Positions 1 through 11,716 are shown, counted from the stretch's first letter. The stretch is DNA of 64,000 nt from Hordeum vulgare subsp. vulgare (GCF_904849725.1 NC_058518.1:506403225-506467224); one strand, 5' to 3'. Notes: generated from the letters alone by a model not told the origin. A program made the numbers and translations.

Positions 1-872
1 ACGTCATCGAACCTTAAGTTGCAGACCCTACGGGTTCGAGAACTATGCAGACATGACCCGAGACACTCCTCGGTCAATATCCAATAGTGGGACCTGGATG
101 TCCATATTGGATCCTACATATTCTACGAAGATCTTATCGGTTGAACCTCTGTGCCAAGGATTCATATAATCCCGTATAACATGCCCTTTGTCCTTCGGTA
201 TGTTACTTGCCCGAGATTTGATCGTCGGTATCTCTATACCTATTTCAATATCATTACCGGCAAGTCTCTTTACTCGTTCCGTAATACAAGATCCCGTGAC
301 TTACACTTGAGTCACATTGTTGCAAGGCTTGTATGTGATGTTGTATTACCGAGTGGGCTCCGAGATACCTCTCCGTCAAACGGAGTGACAAATCCTAGTC
401 TTGATCCATGCTAAATCAACGGACACCTTCGGAGATACCTGTAGAGCAGCTTTATAGTCACCCAGTAACATTGTGACGTTTGATACACACAAGATAGTCC
501 TCCGGTGTCAGTGAGTTACATGATCTCATGGTCATAGGAATGAATACTTGACACACAGAAAACAATAGCAACAAAATGACACGATCACATGCTACGTTTA
601 TAATATGGGTCTTGTCCATCACATCATTCTCCTAATAATGTGATCCAGTTATCAAGTGACAACACTTGCATATGGTCAAAAAACCTTAACCATCCTTGAT
701 CAATTGGCTAGCCAACTAGAGGCTTACTAGGTACATTCTTTTGTCTATATATCCACACATGTATCTATGCTTTCATTCAATACAATTATAGCATGGATAA
801 TAAACGATTATCTTGAAACAGAAAATATAATAATAACAATTTTATCATTGCCTCTAGGGTATATTTCCAACA
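1..872 (-). mobile_element. Copia-1 3' LTR, right-hand part (BARE1/WIS/Angela type)
   Basis: This is the 3' LTR of a minus-strand Copia retrotransposon; it runs off the left edge of the window. Its terminus at 872 reads, on the minus strand, TGTTGGAAATATACCCTAG, followed outward by a purine tract. The same sequence recurs at 17662-18250 and 24948-25231, the other LTR of this element. It is also clearly related to the LTRs at 31144 and 34951. The assignment to BARE1/WIS/Angela rests on recall of that LTR start. Confidence 0.9.
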
Positions 873-888
873 GTTTCCCACTTGCACT
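873..888 (-). other. Polypurine tract of Copia-1
   Basis: On the minus strand this reads AGTGCAAGTGGGAAAC and abuts the LTR TG terminus directly, as expected for the plus-strand DNA primer of a Copia element. The equivalent in Copia-2 (34935-34950) differs by one base. Confidence 0.8.
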
Positions 889-923
889 AGAGTCAATAAT
901 CTAGTTTCACATCACTATGTGAT

Positions 924-1493
924 TTACATTGGAATGAATCTAACTCCCATACAGTTCTGGTGTTGATCATGCTTCGCTCGTGGAATAGGTTTAGTTAGCA
1001 GATCTGCTACATTCAAATCTGTGTGTACTTTGCAAATATTTACGTCCTCTCCTTCGATGTAGTCGCGGATGAGGTTGAAGCGTCGTTTGATGTGTCTGGT
1101 CTTCTTGTGAAACCTTGGTTCCTTTGCTAAAGCAATGGCACCAGTGTTGTCAGAGAACAGAGTTATTGGATTTAGTGCGCTTGGCACAACTCGAAGATCC
1201 GTCATGAACTGCTTCATCAACACACCCTCCTTAGCTCCCTCCAAGGCAGCCATGTACTCCGCTTCACATGTATAATCTGCTATGACGCTTTGCTTGGAAC
1301 TACACGAGCTTACCGCACCCTCATTAAGAATAAATACGTATTCGGTTTGAGACTTAGAGTCATCTGGATCAGTGTCAAAGCTTGCATCGACGTAACCCTT
1401 TACGACGAGCTCTTCGTCTCCTCCATAAATGAGAATATTCTTGACCGCCGTCGAGTGATCCACTCCTGGATTACTTTGAAACATGCCTGCCAT
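924..1493 (-). pseudogene. Copia-1 RNase H domain (pol C-terminus)
   Basis: This is the C-terminal part of a Copia polyprotein, with the RNase H signatures GYVDASFDTDPDD, a TCEAEYMAA block and DNTGAIALA. The end HQNCMGVRFIPM lies just before the polypurine tract. The domain would degrade the RNA strand during reverse transcription in the virus-like particle. It is cut off from the RT segment by loss of one base near 1495: the Copia-2 copy reads GGCCATAAG where this copy has GGCATAAG. It also has substitutions relative to Copia-2, so it is a decayed copy. Confidence 0.9.
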
Positions 1494-1495
1494 AC

Positions 1496-2575
1496 TTATG
1501 CCAGGCCGACGTCTGGTCTAGTGCACAACATTGCATACATGATAGACCCTATGGCTAAAGCATAGGGGACGGTACTCATCTTTTCTCTATCTTCCGCAGT
1601 TACTGGACACTGAGTCTTACTCAACTTTATACCTTGTAATACTAGCAAGAACCCCTTCTTGGACTGCTCCATTTTGAACTTCTTCAAAACAATTAAGGTA
1701 TGTGCTTTGTGAAAGTCCTATTAGGCGTCTCGATCTATCCCTATACATGTTAATGCCTAATATGTAAGCAGCTTCTCCTAAGTCCTTCATTGAAAAACAT
1801 TTGTTCAAGTAATCCTTTACGCTCTCTAAAAACTCCACATTGTTTCCAATTAGCAATATGTCATCCACATATAACATTAGAAACGCCACAGAGCTCACAC
1901 TCACTTTCTTGTAGATACAAGATTCACCAACAACTTGTATAAACCCAAATGCTTTGATCACCTCGTCAAAGCGCTTATTCCAACTCCGAGATGCTTGCAC
2001 TAGTCCATAAATGGATCGCTGGAGCTTGCACACTTTGTTAGCATTCTTTGGATCGACAAAACCTTTGGGTTGCATCATATACAACTCTTCCTTAAGAAAA
2101 CCGTTAAGAAACGCCATTTTGACATCCATCTGCGAGATTTCATAATCGAAAAATGCAGCTATTGCTAACATGATTCGGACGGACTTAAGCATCACTACCG
2201 GTGAGAATGTCTCATCGTAGTCAACTCCTTGAACTTGTGAAAAGCCCTTTGCCACAAGTCGATCTTTATAAATGGACACATTACCGTCAGCGCCTGTCTT
2301 CTTCTTAAAGATCCGTTTGTTCTGAATAGCCTTGCAACCTTCAGTTAATACTTCCAAAGTCCACACTTTGTTTTCATACATGGCCTCCAGCCATTTGTTG
2401 GAATCCGGGCCCACCATTGCTTCTTCATAATTCGCAGGTTCATTGTTGTCTAACAACATGATAGATAAGACGGTATTACCGTACCACTCAAGAGCAGTAC
2501 GTGATCTTGTCGACCTGCGAGGTCCGATAGTAACTAGATCCGAAGCTTCATGATCATCATCATTAGCTTCCTCCT
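1496..2575 (-). pseudogene. Copia-1 reverse transcriptase (RVT_2), broken
   Basis: This is the Copia RT. The palm motif YVDDILLIG is present, and the fingers/palm context (VKMAFLNGFLKEELYMMQPKGFV) matches Copia-2 at 33306 onward. Relative to Copia-2 it has lost six residues after LEAM, has a frameshift near 1690 (the ORF runs off into CFEEVQNGAVQ) and a second break at about 1495. Upstream, at 2575, the reading frame is interrupted by Gypsy A and resumes at 13259. This copy cannot encode a working enzyme. Confidence 0.9.
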
Positions 2576-5137
2576 TGATACGTCTCCAACGTATCTATAA
2601 TTTTTTATGGTTTCATGTTATTATCTTGTCAAACTTTGGATGCTTTGCATGCCTTTTATTTATTTTCTGGGACTAACTTATTAATTCAGTGCCAAGTGCG
2701 AGTTCCTGTTTTTTCCATGTTTTTGACCCCTTTCAAAGGAAATTTTGAAACGGAGTCCAAACGGAAGAAAATCCCCGAAAAGATTTTTTCTGGAACGGAA
2801 GAAGATCGGAGAACTTGGGGGCCAAGCGAGAGGAGCACCAGGGGCCCCACAAGCCCCCACCCCGCGGCCAGGGGGCCACGCCATGCAGGCTTGTGGGCCC
2901 CCTAGAGATCTCCTGAATCTTGCGCCTATAAATTCCAAAATATTCCCAAAATAATCAGAGGACGATCGCAATTACTTTTCCGCCGCCGCAAGCTTCTGTC
3001 TCAGCGAGATCCCATCTGGGGAACGTCCTAGTGCCCTGCCGGAGGGGAGATTCAGACTCGGAGGGCTTCTCCATCAACACCATGACTTCTCCGATGATGC
3101 GTGAGTAGTTCACCATAGACCTACGGGTCCGTAGCTAGTAACTAGATTGCTTCTTCTCTCTCTTGGATCTTCAATACAAAGTTCTCCATGATCTTCATGG
3201 AGATCTATCCGATGTAATCTTTTTTTGCGGTGTGTTTGTCGAGATCCGATGAATTGTGGATTTATGATCAGATTATCTATGAATCTTATTTGAGTTTCTT
3301 TTGATCTCTCTTATGCATGATTTCATATCCTTGTAATTCTCTTCCAGTTGTGGATTTTTGTTTGGCCAACTATATCTATGATTCTTGCAATGGGAGAAGT
3401 GCTTGGTTTTGGGTTCATACCGTGCGGTGACCTCACCCAGTGACAAAAGGGGTAGCGAGGCACGTATCGTGTTGTTGCCATCAAGGGTAAAAAGATGGGG
3501 TTTTCATCATTGGTTTGAGATCATCCCTCTACATCATGTCATCTTGCTTAAAGCATTACTGTGTTCGTCATGAACTCAATACACTAGATGCATGTTGAAT
3601 AGCGGTCGATGTGTGGAGTAATAGTAGTAGATGCATAAAGTATCGGTCTACTTGTCTCGGGCGTGATGCCTATATGCTAGATCACTGCCTTAGATATCGT
3701 CATGACTTTGCGCGGTTCTATCAATTGCTCGACAGTAATTTGTTCACCCACCGCAATACTTGCTATTTTGAGAGAAGCCTCTAGTGAACACTATGGCCCC
3801 CAGGGTCTACTCCACACCATATTTTCAGCCTTACACTTTTTACTTCGTTGCACTTTCCGCCTTCAGATATCACTTTGCAAACAATCTTGAAGGGATTGAC
3901 AACCCCTTTGAAGCGTTGGGTGCAAGCTTGTTTGTGTTTGCGCAGGTACTCTGGACTTGACGAGACCCTCTATTAGAGCATATATCTCCATATGTGGTTT
4001 TGGTAATTGATGACAATTCCTATGGACTAATGGTTGCCTTAAGTTACATTTATAGGATTTGTCCATAGGCACTTCTTGAAGTCCATCTGTTGGGTTCAAG
4101 GAGTTTATATGATGACCAAGATGGTATTCAAGGTATTATCCAAAGAATGGTCATAGAGACACATGGTTGATCAAGATCTCAGACAAAGAGTAAATCAAGA
4201 TGATCAACACACAAAGCGTACAAGATGTACCGAGAGGGATCAAGTGATCCCATGGTATGGTAAGCATTGTCCATTACGTGTTTGTGTACTAACCCATGGT
4301 CTTCGTGAGAGTTCTATGTGGGGGTTAGGTGTGTTTCCATAGTCTTGCGTCAAAGGGAAGATCTCATACAACCCATGAAGTATGACGTCAAGTTGTGATC
4401 GTCATCAAGATTGCGATGTGCAAGTTCAAGTGGATCAGCACGAAGATATCATGCTTGAAGCTTGTCGTCCATTGTGGTGGCAATGGACTTGTGAAGATAT
4501 GCTGAAGAGTGGCTCACCGATAGTGAGTATGGGGGAGCAATCAACTAGTCTTCATCAAGCCAACGCAATCAAGAAAGGTGGTCCATCTTGAGGAAGCCAA
4601 GATCATCATCATCTAGCTCAAGAGGACGAGGTGCAAGGTATAGGTTTGCCCTTGATAGGTTTTCTGTTTAGGATAGATTGATGTACTATCAAGGGGGGCT
4701 CTCAAGTGAGTAGCTTGATCATATCGTTCGTTGAGAGCTCAAACCATTTGCATCCTTGCATCATACTTCTTGGTTCTTGTTTGGTGTTTCTCTTTGTGAG
4801 TTTTAGGGCTTATGGTCATCTTCGTGACAAGCTCGAGTTCATCGAAAACGGAGTCCATATGCATCTAATATGATGTTTTCGATGTTGGAGTTTTTGTCGG
4901 TTCTTCATTCATAGAGGACTCACATCTCTATATCATTGGCATTTTCATATCCGCATGCATCTACTATGATGTTTTCGATGTTGGAGTTTTTGCCGGTTCT
5001 TCATTCATAGAGGACTCACATCTCAAAAAGGTCCATATGCATCTCTGTTTGGATAGCTCTTGTCGTCCTGAATCCAACAAGCTTGGGTTTGCTCGATTCG
5101 GAGCTCGTATGCGAAAGTTATGGTTGTTTCAGTGGCG

Positions 5138-5519
5138 AGCGGTAGTACCGCTGGACCTAGCGGTGGTACCGCTGGACCTAGCGGTGGTACCGCTAGAGTT
5201 GGCGGTAGTACCACTGGCCCTAGCGGTAGTACCGCTGGCTGGCGGTAGTACCGCCCCTGGTCAGCGGTAGTACCGCTCCAGGAGCTTAGTACCGTCTGCC
5301 TAGCGGTTGTTCGTGGACGGACCTTTTTGCGAAGACTTTCTTGGCGGTGGTAGTGCCTTTGCACTACCAGGGGCCCAGCGGTAGTACCGCTGCAGCCAGC
5401 GGTAGTACCGCTAGTTGGCGGTAGTACCGCTGCAGTCTGCGATAATACCGATGGAGTGCCAGCGGTAGTACCGCTGGAGTGCCAACGGTAGTATCGCTGC
5501 AGCCAGCGGTAGTACCGCT
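5138..5519. repeat. Array of the 15-bp palindrome AGCGGTAGTACCGCT
   Basis: About fourteen exact or near-exact copies of AGCGGTAGTACCGCT, irregularly spaced at roughly 20-30 bp, lie within 382 bp. Each copy is a 7-bp inverted repeat around one base. The array ends 48 bp before a TATA box. It could be a cluster of binding sites for a dimeric factor or a source of hairpin RNA; neither is shown by sequence alone. Confidence 0.9.
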
Positions 5520-5566
5520 GGAGCTCGGGCACAGAGTGGGGGTAACGGTCTGATTCCTTCCTCCAC

Positions 5567-5575
5567 TATATAAAG
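5567..5575 (+). promoter_or_regulatory. TATA box of the solo-LTR-like element
   Basis: TATATAAAG follows the palindrome array by 48 bp. If used, it would place a transcription start near 5600 and split the unit into a U3 of about 1.6 kb and an R-U5 of about 1.0 kb. Confidence 0.6.
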
Positions 5576-6773
5576 GGGGTCTTCTTCCCCCTTGGCTTTA
5601 TCTATCCGTTGAGCTCTTGTTCTACCTTCATTGTTGACATTCTTAGAGCTTGCTTACTCTCAATCCCTCCAATGATTCTTGCTTGTTCTTGAGGGAAAAG
5701 AGAGAGGAGATCTAGATCCACATCTCCACCAATCACTTTCACCTCTATGTGAGGGGAACCCCTTGGATCTTGATCTTGGAGTTCTTTGTGAGCTCCTTGT
5801 TCTTCCTCTCATATTTCTCCATAGCTTTCGTTGTTGTGGAGGATTTGAGTGTGAGGGACTTGACCACTTCGTGTGTTCTTGCCATTGCATTGGTTGCATC
5901 GGTTTGAGTTCTCCATGGTGATACGTGGAAGTGAAGGTTGAGAAGCTTATTACCTTTGGTACTTAGTACCCTAGATATTGTTCTTCGTGGATGCTTTGGC
6001 GTCCTAGAAGCTTGGTGGTGTCTCGGAGCTCAATCATTGTGGTGTGAAGGTCCGGGAAAGCGTCGGGGTCTCCAATTAGGTTGTGGAGATTGCCCCGAGC
6101 AATTTGTACGGTACCGGTAACCGCCCCCAAGGGTTGTCACGTGTACGGGTTCGGTAACCGCCCCAAGGTTTGCCATTTGTACGGGTTCGGTGACCGCCCT
6201 CAAGGGTCCCTTAGTGGAATCACGGCATCTTGCATTGTGCGAGGGCGTGAGGAGATTACGGTGGCCTTAGTGGCATCTTGGGGAGCATTGTGCCTCCACA
6301 CCGCTCCAACGGAGATTAGCATCCGCAAGGGTGTGAACTTCGGGATACATCATCGTCTCCGCGTACCTCAGTTATCTCTTACCCGAACCCTTTACTTATG
6401 CACTTTACTTTGTGATAGCCATATTGTTTCTTGTCATATATCTTGCTATCACTTAGTTGTTTATCTTGCTTAGCATAAGTTGTTGGTGCACATAGGTGAG
6501 CCTAGTTGTTTGTAGGTTTTGTGCTTGACATATTAAACCTAAACCTTAATTATTTTAAAGCGCCTATTCAACCCCCCCCCCCCCCTCTAGGCGACATCCA
6601 CATCCTTTCACCCTCCTTCTGGATCGATACCTTGGTTCTCAAACTGAGGGAAATACTTACTGCTCCTGTGCTGCATCACCCTTTCCTCTTCAAGGGAAAA
6701 AACAACGCAAGCCCAATCTCCGTCAACGTGACAATTTCTGGCGCTGTTGTCTGAGAAGTAGCAGAAGGATTTC

Positions 6774-6791
6774 TGGCGCCGTTGCCAGGGA
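6774..6791 (+). other. Primer binding site of Gypsy A (tRNA-Asp type)
   Basis: TGGCGCCGTTGCCAGGGA starts ten bases after the LTR end. It matches the complement of the 3' end of plant tRNA-Asp (which ends CGGCAACGGCGCCA) apart from one internal mismatch. The Gypsy B equivalent is at 23367-23386. Confidence 0.8.
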
Positions 6792-6981
6792 GGAAGATCA
6801 AGTCAAGAACGCATCCAAGTAAGTGTCGCAAACTCATCTCTTGCATTTACTTTGTTTGCCAGTTGCCTCTCGTTTTCCTCTCCCCCACTTCACCAATTTG
6901 CCTTTTTCATTCGCCTTTTCGTTCGCCCTTTTTCTCGCCCGTTATTTTTGTTTGCTCGTGTGCTTGCTTGCTGAAGTCACC

Positions 6982-8373
6982 ATGAACGAAAAGACCAAGC
7001 TTTGTGACTTCTCGAATACTAATAATAATGACTTTATTAGTACTCCGATTGCTCCCGCCACTAGTGCGGAGTCATACGAAATCAATGCCGCTTTGCTGAA
7101 TCTTGTTATGAAAGAGCAATTCTCTGGCCTTCCTAGTGAAGATGCCGCATCCCATCTCAATACCTTCATTGAGCTTTGCGATATGCAAAAGAAAAGAGAT
7201 GTGGATAATGACGTGATTAAATTAGAGCTTTTTCCTTTCTCGTTGCGAGATCGCGCAAAAACTTGGTTTTCTTCTTTGCCCAAAAATAGTATCGATTCTT
7301 GGGATAAGTGCAAAGATGCTTATATATCAAAGTATTTTCCGCCGGCTAAGATCATCTCTCTCTGTAATGATATCATGAATTTCAAGCAACTTGATCATGA
7401 GCATGTTGCACAAGCTTGGGAGAGAATGAAATTAATGATTAGAAATTGTCCCGCTCATGGCTTGAGTCTTTAGATGATTATACAAATCTTTTACACTGTC
7501 TTGAATTTCGCTTCTAGAAATATCTTGGACTCCACCTTAGGTGCAACGTTCATGGAAATCACGCTAGGAGAAGCCACAAAGCTCTTAGACAACATCATGA
7601 CGAACTACTCTCAGTGGCACACTGAAAGGTCACCTACTAGTAAGAAGGTACACGCTATAGAAGAAATTAACTCGTTGAGTGCTAAGATGGATGAGTTGAT
7701 GAATTTGGTTGCTAGTACAAGTGCTCCTTTGGATCCTAATGATTTGACTTTGTCTTCTTTGATTGAGAGTAGCAACGCTAGCTTGGACGTTAATTTTGTT
7801 GGTAGGAATAACTTTGGCAACAACAACACTTTTAGAGGAAACTATGTTCCTAGGCCTTTTCCTAGTAACTCCTCTAATAACTTTGGCAACTCCTACAACA
7901 ATACCCATGGAAATTACAATAGATTACCCTCTGATCTAGAGAGTAATATCAAAGAGTTCATCAACTCTCCAAAGATTTTCAGTGCGTCCATAGAGGAAAA
8001 ACTACTCAAAATTGACGATTTGGCTAAGAGCGTTGATAGGATTGCTTGTGATATTGATGCTTTGAAAGTTAGATGTGCTCCTACCAAAATCAACATGGAT
8101 GAAACTTTGAAAGCTATGCGTGTTTCCATGATTGAGAGCCAAGAAAGAACCGCCCAAATTTGTGCTAGACATGAATGGCTCAAAAAGGCGTGTTCTCATG
8201 ATGAGAATCACGAAGATCTTAAAGTGCTTGGTGTGACTCCCATTGAATCTTTTTTTTCTTGTGTCAAACCTAATGATTATGGGGCTGGATATGAATCCAC
8301 TTTGGTTGAAAAGTGCCTCAATGATTTGGAGTCCACCTACCTTGATGCTAAAAGCATTGAAAGTGGAGTATAA
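6982..8373 (+). pseudogene. Gypsy A gag (Retrotrans_gag), with an in-frame TAG
   Basis: The start ATG at 6982 follows a leader shared with Gypsy B. Residues about 85-130 carry the capsid-like block LFPFSLRDRAKTWFSSLP followed by ISKYFPP, typical of plant Gypsy gag. A TAG at 7471-7473 interrupts the frame, but the same frame continues (NYSQWHTERSPTSKK, then Asn-rich FGNNNTFRGNYVPRPF) to a TAA at 8371-8373. The downstream protease is still in that frame. Relatives have a Trp at the TAG as I recall them, so this looks like TGG to TAG. Intact gag would form the particle that packages element RNA. Confidence 0.85.
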
Positions 8374-9057
8374 GACGTTAAAACTTTGAGTAGTAATGAA
8401 ATTACTACCGTGGATTTCAAGGAATTCAATTATGATAGTTTCTCCTTGATTGAATGCATTTCTTTGATGCAATCCATGTTGAACTCTCCACACGCTTATA
8501 GCCAAAACAAAGCCTTTACCGATCATATCGTCGAAGCTATGATAAAAGCTCTTGAAGAGAAACTTGAATTGGAAGTCTCTATCCCTAGAAAGCTTCATGA
8601 TGAGTGGGAACCTACCATCAAAATCAAAATCAAAAACTATGAGTGCAATGCTTTGTGTGATTTGGGTGCTAGTGTTTCTGCGATTCCAAAGTTTTTATGT
8701 GATATTCTGAGTTTTAATGAGATTGAAGAGTGTTCTCATAATTTGCATCTTGCTGATTCTACTATCAAGAAACCCACGGGAAGGATCAATGATGTTCTTA
8801 TTATTGCAAATAGGAACTATGTACCCGTGGATTTCATTGTGCTTGACATTGATTGCAATCCTACATGCCCTATTATTCTTGGTAGACCTTTCCTAAGGAC
8901 TATCGGTGCTATCATCGATATGAAGGAAGGGAATATTAGATTTCAATTTCCTTTAAGGAAGGGCATGGAACACTTTCCTAGAAAGAAAATAAGATTGCCT
9001 TATGAATCGATGATGAGGGCTACTTATGGTTTGAGCACCAAAGACGACGATATGTGA
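8374..9057 (+). pseudogene. Gypsy A aspartic protease region, Athila-like
   Basis: This is in frame with gag but follows a TAA. The retropepsin-like active site is CDLGASVSAIPK and the second hallmark is IILGRPFL about 70 residues later. The C-terminus is STKDDDM. DLGAS in place of DTGAS is usual in Athila-type plant elements. The protein ends here: no RT, RNase H or integrase follows. The protease would mature gag. There is no convincing initiation codon after the TAA, so the domain was probably once the end of one gag-PR polyprotein. Confidence 0.85.
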
Positions 9058-11700
9058 TTCTATCGCTTCTATGCCTAGCTAAGGGCGTTAAACAATAGCG
9101 CTTGTTGGGAGGCAACCCAATGAATTTATCTTTTTCTTTATGTTTTGTTGCGTCCACACTTTCACAATTCTGTTGTGATTGTGTTTTTTGTGTTTCTTTT
9201 TGTGTTTGAGCCAAGCAAAATCTTTATGACTAGTCTTGGTAATGGTTGTTTGATCCTGCTGGAAAAAGACAGAAACTTTTCCCACATGAGATGATTTTTA
9301 ATTTTTATTCAGAAAGAGCTTTTGAGTTGATTCTTTTTGCTTCTGATTGATATGCTTTTCCCCCAGACCGCCGTAAGTTTTCAGATTTTTTGAGGTACGA
9401 GAAGTATACGAAGCATACAGATTGCTACAGACTGGTCTGTTTTTGACAAATTCTGTTTTTGTTGAGTTGGTTGCTTGTTTTGATGAAACTATGGTTAGTA
9501 TCGGGGGTACTAGCCATGGGAAAGTGAGAATACAGTAACCCATCATCAATATAGATAGAATTCAAGTTTGCTACAGTACCAAAGGAAGTGGTAGTTTGTT
9601 TTCTTGTACTAATGTTATCACAAGTTTATGTTTAAGTTTTGTGTTGTGAAGTTTTCAAGTTTTGGGTGACGTTCTCATGGACAAATAGATAAGGAGTGGA
9701 AAGAGCTCAAGCTTGGGGATGCCCAAGGCCCCCAAGCCAATTCAAGGACACCAAAAAGCCTAAGCTTGGGGATGCCCCGGGAAGGCATCCCCTCTTTCGT
9801 GTTCAATCCATCGGTAACATTACTTGGAGCTATATTTTTATTCACCACATGATATGTGTTTAGCTTGGAGCGTCTTGTATCTTAGGAGTCTTTTCTTTTT
9901 GTTGTGTCACAATCATCCTTTATGCACAACTTTTTGAGAGAGAGAGAGACATGCACTCATCGTGATTTTGCTAGAATGCTCATTGTGCTTCACTTATATC
10001 TTTTGAGCTAGATACTTTTGCTCTTGTGCTTCACTTATGTCCTTAGAGCACGGCGGTGCGTGATTTGGTAGTTGGCTTATGCTATGAAAGTAGTCCCATG
10101 TGCTAGGTACCCAAAGAGGATGCAAAAACCTCCATCTTCATGTGCATTGAGTAGAAAGAAAAGTTTCGATTCCTCTCAATTAGTTTTGAGACGTGGATTC
10201 GGTAATATTAAAAGTTATGTTAGTAGGGTGTTGTGAATCTAGAGATACTTGGGTTGTTGTTAGTGATTCCCGTAGCATGCATGTATGGTGAACCGCTATG
10301 TTAGGAAGTCGGAGCATAATTGATCTATTGATTGTCATCCTTTGTGTTGAGGTCGGGATCGCGTGATGGTTTACACCTACCAACCCTTCCCCTCGGAGTA
10401 TGCATTTAGCACTTTGTTTCGATTACTAATAAAAACTTTTGCTACAAGTATGTGAGTTCTTTATGACTAATATTGAGTCCATGGTATAGATGCACTTTTA
10501 CCTTCCACCTTTGCTAGCCTTTCTAGCGCCCCGCAATTCTCGCCGGTGCACAAACCCACCAAATTCCTTCCTCAAAACAGCTACCATACCTACCTACTAT
10601 AGCATTTTCATAGCCATTCCGAGATATATTTCCATGCAACTCCCACCGTTCCGTCTCATGACTTGTGTCGTCACTCTCATATTGCCATTGCATGATCATA
10701 CTAGATCGTTGCACATCCCGGTACACTGCCGGAGGCATTTCCTATGGAGTCATCATCATTGTGATCTTTGAGCTTTGAGTAACTAAAAAGTGTGATGATC
10801 ATCATTATTAGAGCATTGTCCCATGTGAGGAAATAAAAAAATAAAAAAAGAGGCCAAAGAGCCCAAAAACAAAAAAAAGAGAAGAGAAAAAAAGAGGCCT
10901 AAGAGCCCAAATAAAAAAATGAGAGAAAAGAGAGAAGGGACAATGCTACTATCTTTTTCCACACTTGTGCTTCATGTTAGCACCATGGTCTTCATGATTG
11001 AGAGCTTCTTGCTTTGTCACTACCATACACTAGTGGGAATCTTTGTTATATAACTTGGCTTGTATATTCCAATGATGGGCTTCCTCAAAATTGCCCTAGG
11101 TCTTCGTGAGCAAGCAAGTTGGATGCACACCCACTAGTTTTCCTCTTGAGCTTTCACATACTTTTAGCTCTAGTGCATCTCTTGTATGGCAATCCCTACT
11201 CATTCATATTGATATCTATTAATGGGCATCTCCATAGCCTATTGATACACCGAGTCAGTGTGACCAGCTCCTCCTTTTTGTCTCACAACCACCACCACAC
11301 TCTATTCCACCTATAGTGCTATATACATGGCTCGCGCTCATGTATTGCATGATAGTTATAAAAGGTTTGAGAAAGTAAGAGTGCGAAAACCATTACTTGG
11401 CCAATTCCGAGGTTGTGCATGATTTACATTAGTTGTGTGAGGATGATGGAGCGTAGCCAGACTATATGATTTTGTAGGAATAACTTTCTTTGGCCTTGTT
11501 ATTTCGAAAGTTCATGATTACTTTGCTAGTTTGCTTGAAGTATTATTGTTTTCATGTCAATAGCAAACTATTGTTTTGAATCTTACGGATCTGAATATTC
11601 ATGCCACGTGAAAGAAGTTGCAAAGGACAACTATGCTAGGTAGCATTCCACATCAAAAATTCATTCTTTTTCACTTCCCTACTCGAGGACGAGCAGGAGT
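9058..11700 (+). other. Gypsy A non-coding 3' spacer
   Basis: This 2.6 kb stretch has no convincing ORF. It is homologous to the Gypsy B spacer (19801-22469, opposite strand): the segments around CTAGCTAAGGGCGTTAAAC, CCAAGCTTGGGGATGCC and the A-rich GAGGCC/AAGAGCCC tract (about 10825-10945) occur in both. It stands where an autonomous element would have RT and integrase. Confidence 0.75.
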
Positions 11701-11716
11701 TAAGCTTGGGGATGCT
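11701..11716 (+). other. Polypurine tract of Gypsy A
   Basis: TAAGCTTGGGGATGCT sits immediately before the 3' LTR TG. Gypsy B (19801 onward, opposite strand) has the same tract, and Gypsy C has AAGCTTGGGGGAGT before its LTR. Confidence 0.8.

Larger units (their letters stand above)
3971..6610 (+). mobile_element. 2.64 kb solo-LTR-like element nested in the Gypsy A LTR
   Basis: The uninterrupted LTR reads CGAGCCCCTCCTTCTGG at 13101; here it is split after CCCTC. The insert starts TATTAGAGCA and ends CATCCTTTCA, with a 5-bp direct repeat CCCTC at 3966-3970 and 6611-6615. A 5-bp TSD, a CA end, an internal TATA box and no coding region fit a solo LTR of an unclassified family. The 5' dinucleotide is TA rather than TG, so the class remains inferential. 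A C-homopolymer lies at about 6571-6585. Confidence 0.7.
2576..6763 (+). repeat. Gypsy A 5' LTR, split by a solo-LTR-like insert
   Basis: The LTR parts are 2576-3970 and 6616-6763. They total about 1.54 kb once the insert at 3971-6610 and one TSD copy are removed, which matches the 1542-bp 3' LTR. A TATA-like TATAAATT lies near 2927. The two LTRs of Gypsy A differ at scattered positions, so the insertion is not brand new. Confidence 0.9.

Noticed and set aside
4382..4591. 69-codon ORF and similar short ORFs in the solo-LTR-like insert
   Set aside because: No domain, no context and LTR location; typical chance ORFs.
5138..5519. CRISPR-like array of short palindromic repeats
   Set aside because: Spacing is irregular, spacers are short and similar to each other, the setting is a plant LTR, and there are no cas genes.
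6540..6610. Helitron 3' hairpin (CGCCT..AGGCG) at the end of the 2.64 kb insert
   Set aside because: The insert has a 5-bp CCCTC target duplication and no CTRR end, which Helitrons do not show.
10825..10945. A-rich tract as a possible poly(A) tail of a retroposon
   Set aside because: It is an internal GAGGCC/AAGAGCCC-containing purine repeat present in both Gypsy A and Gypsy B spacers.
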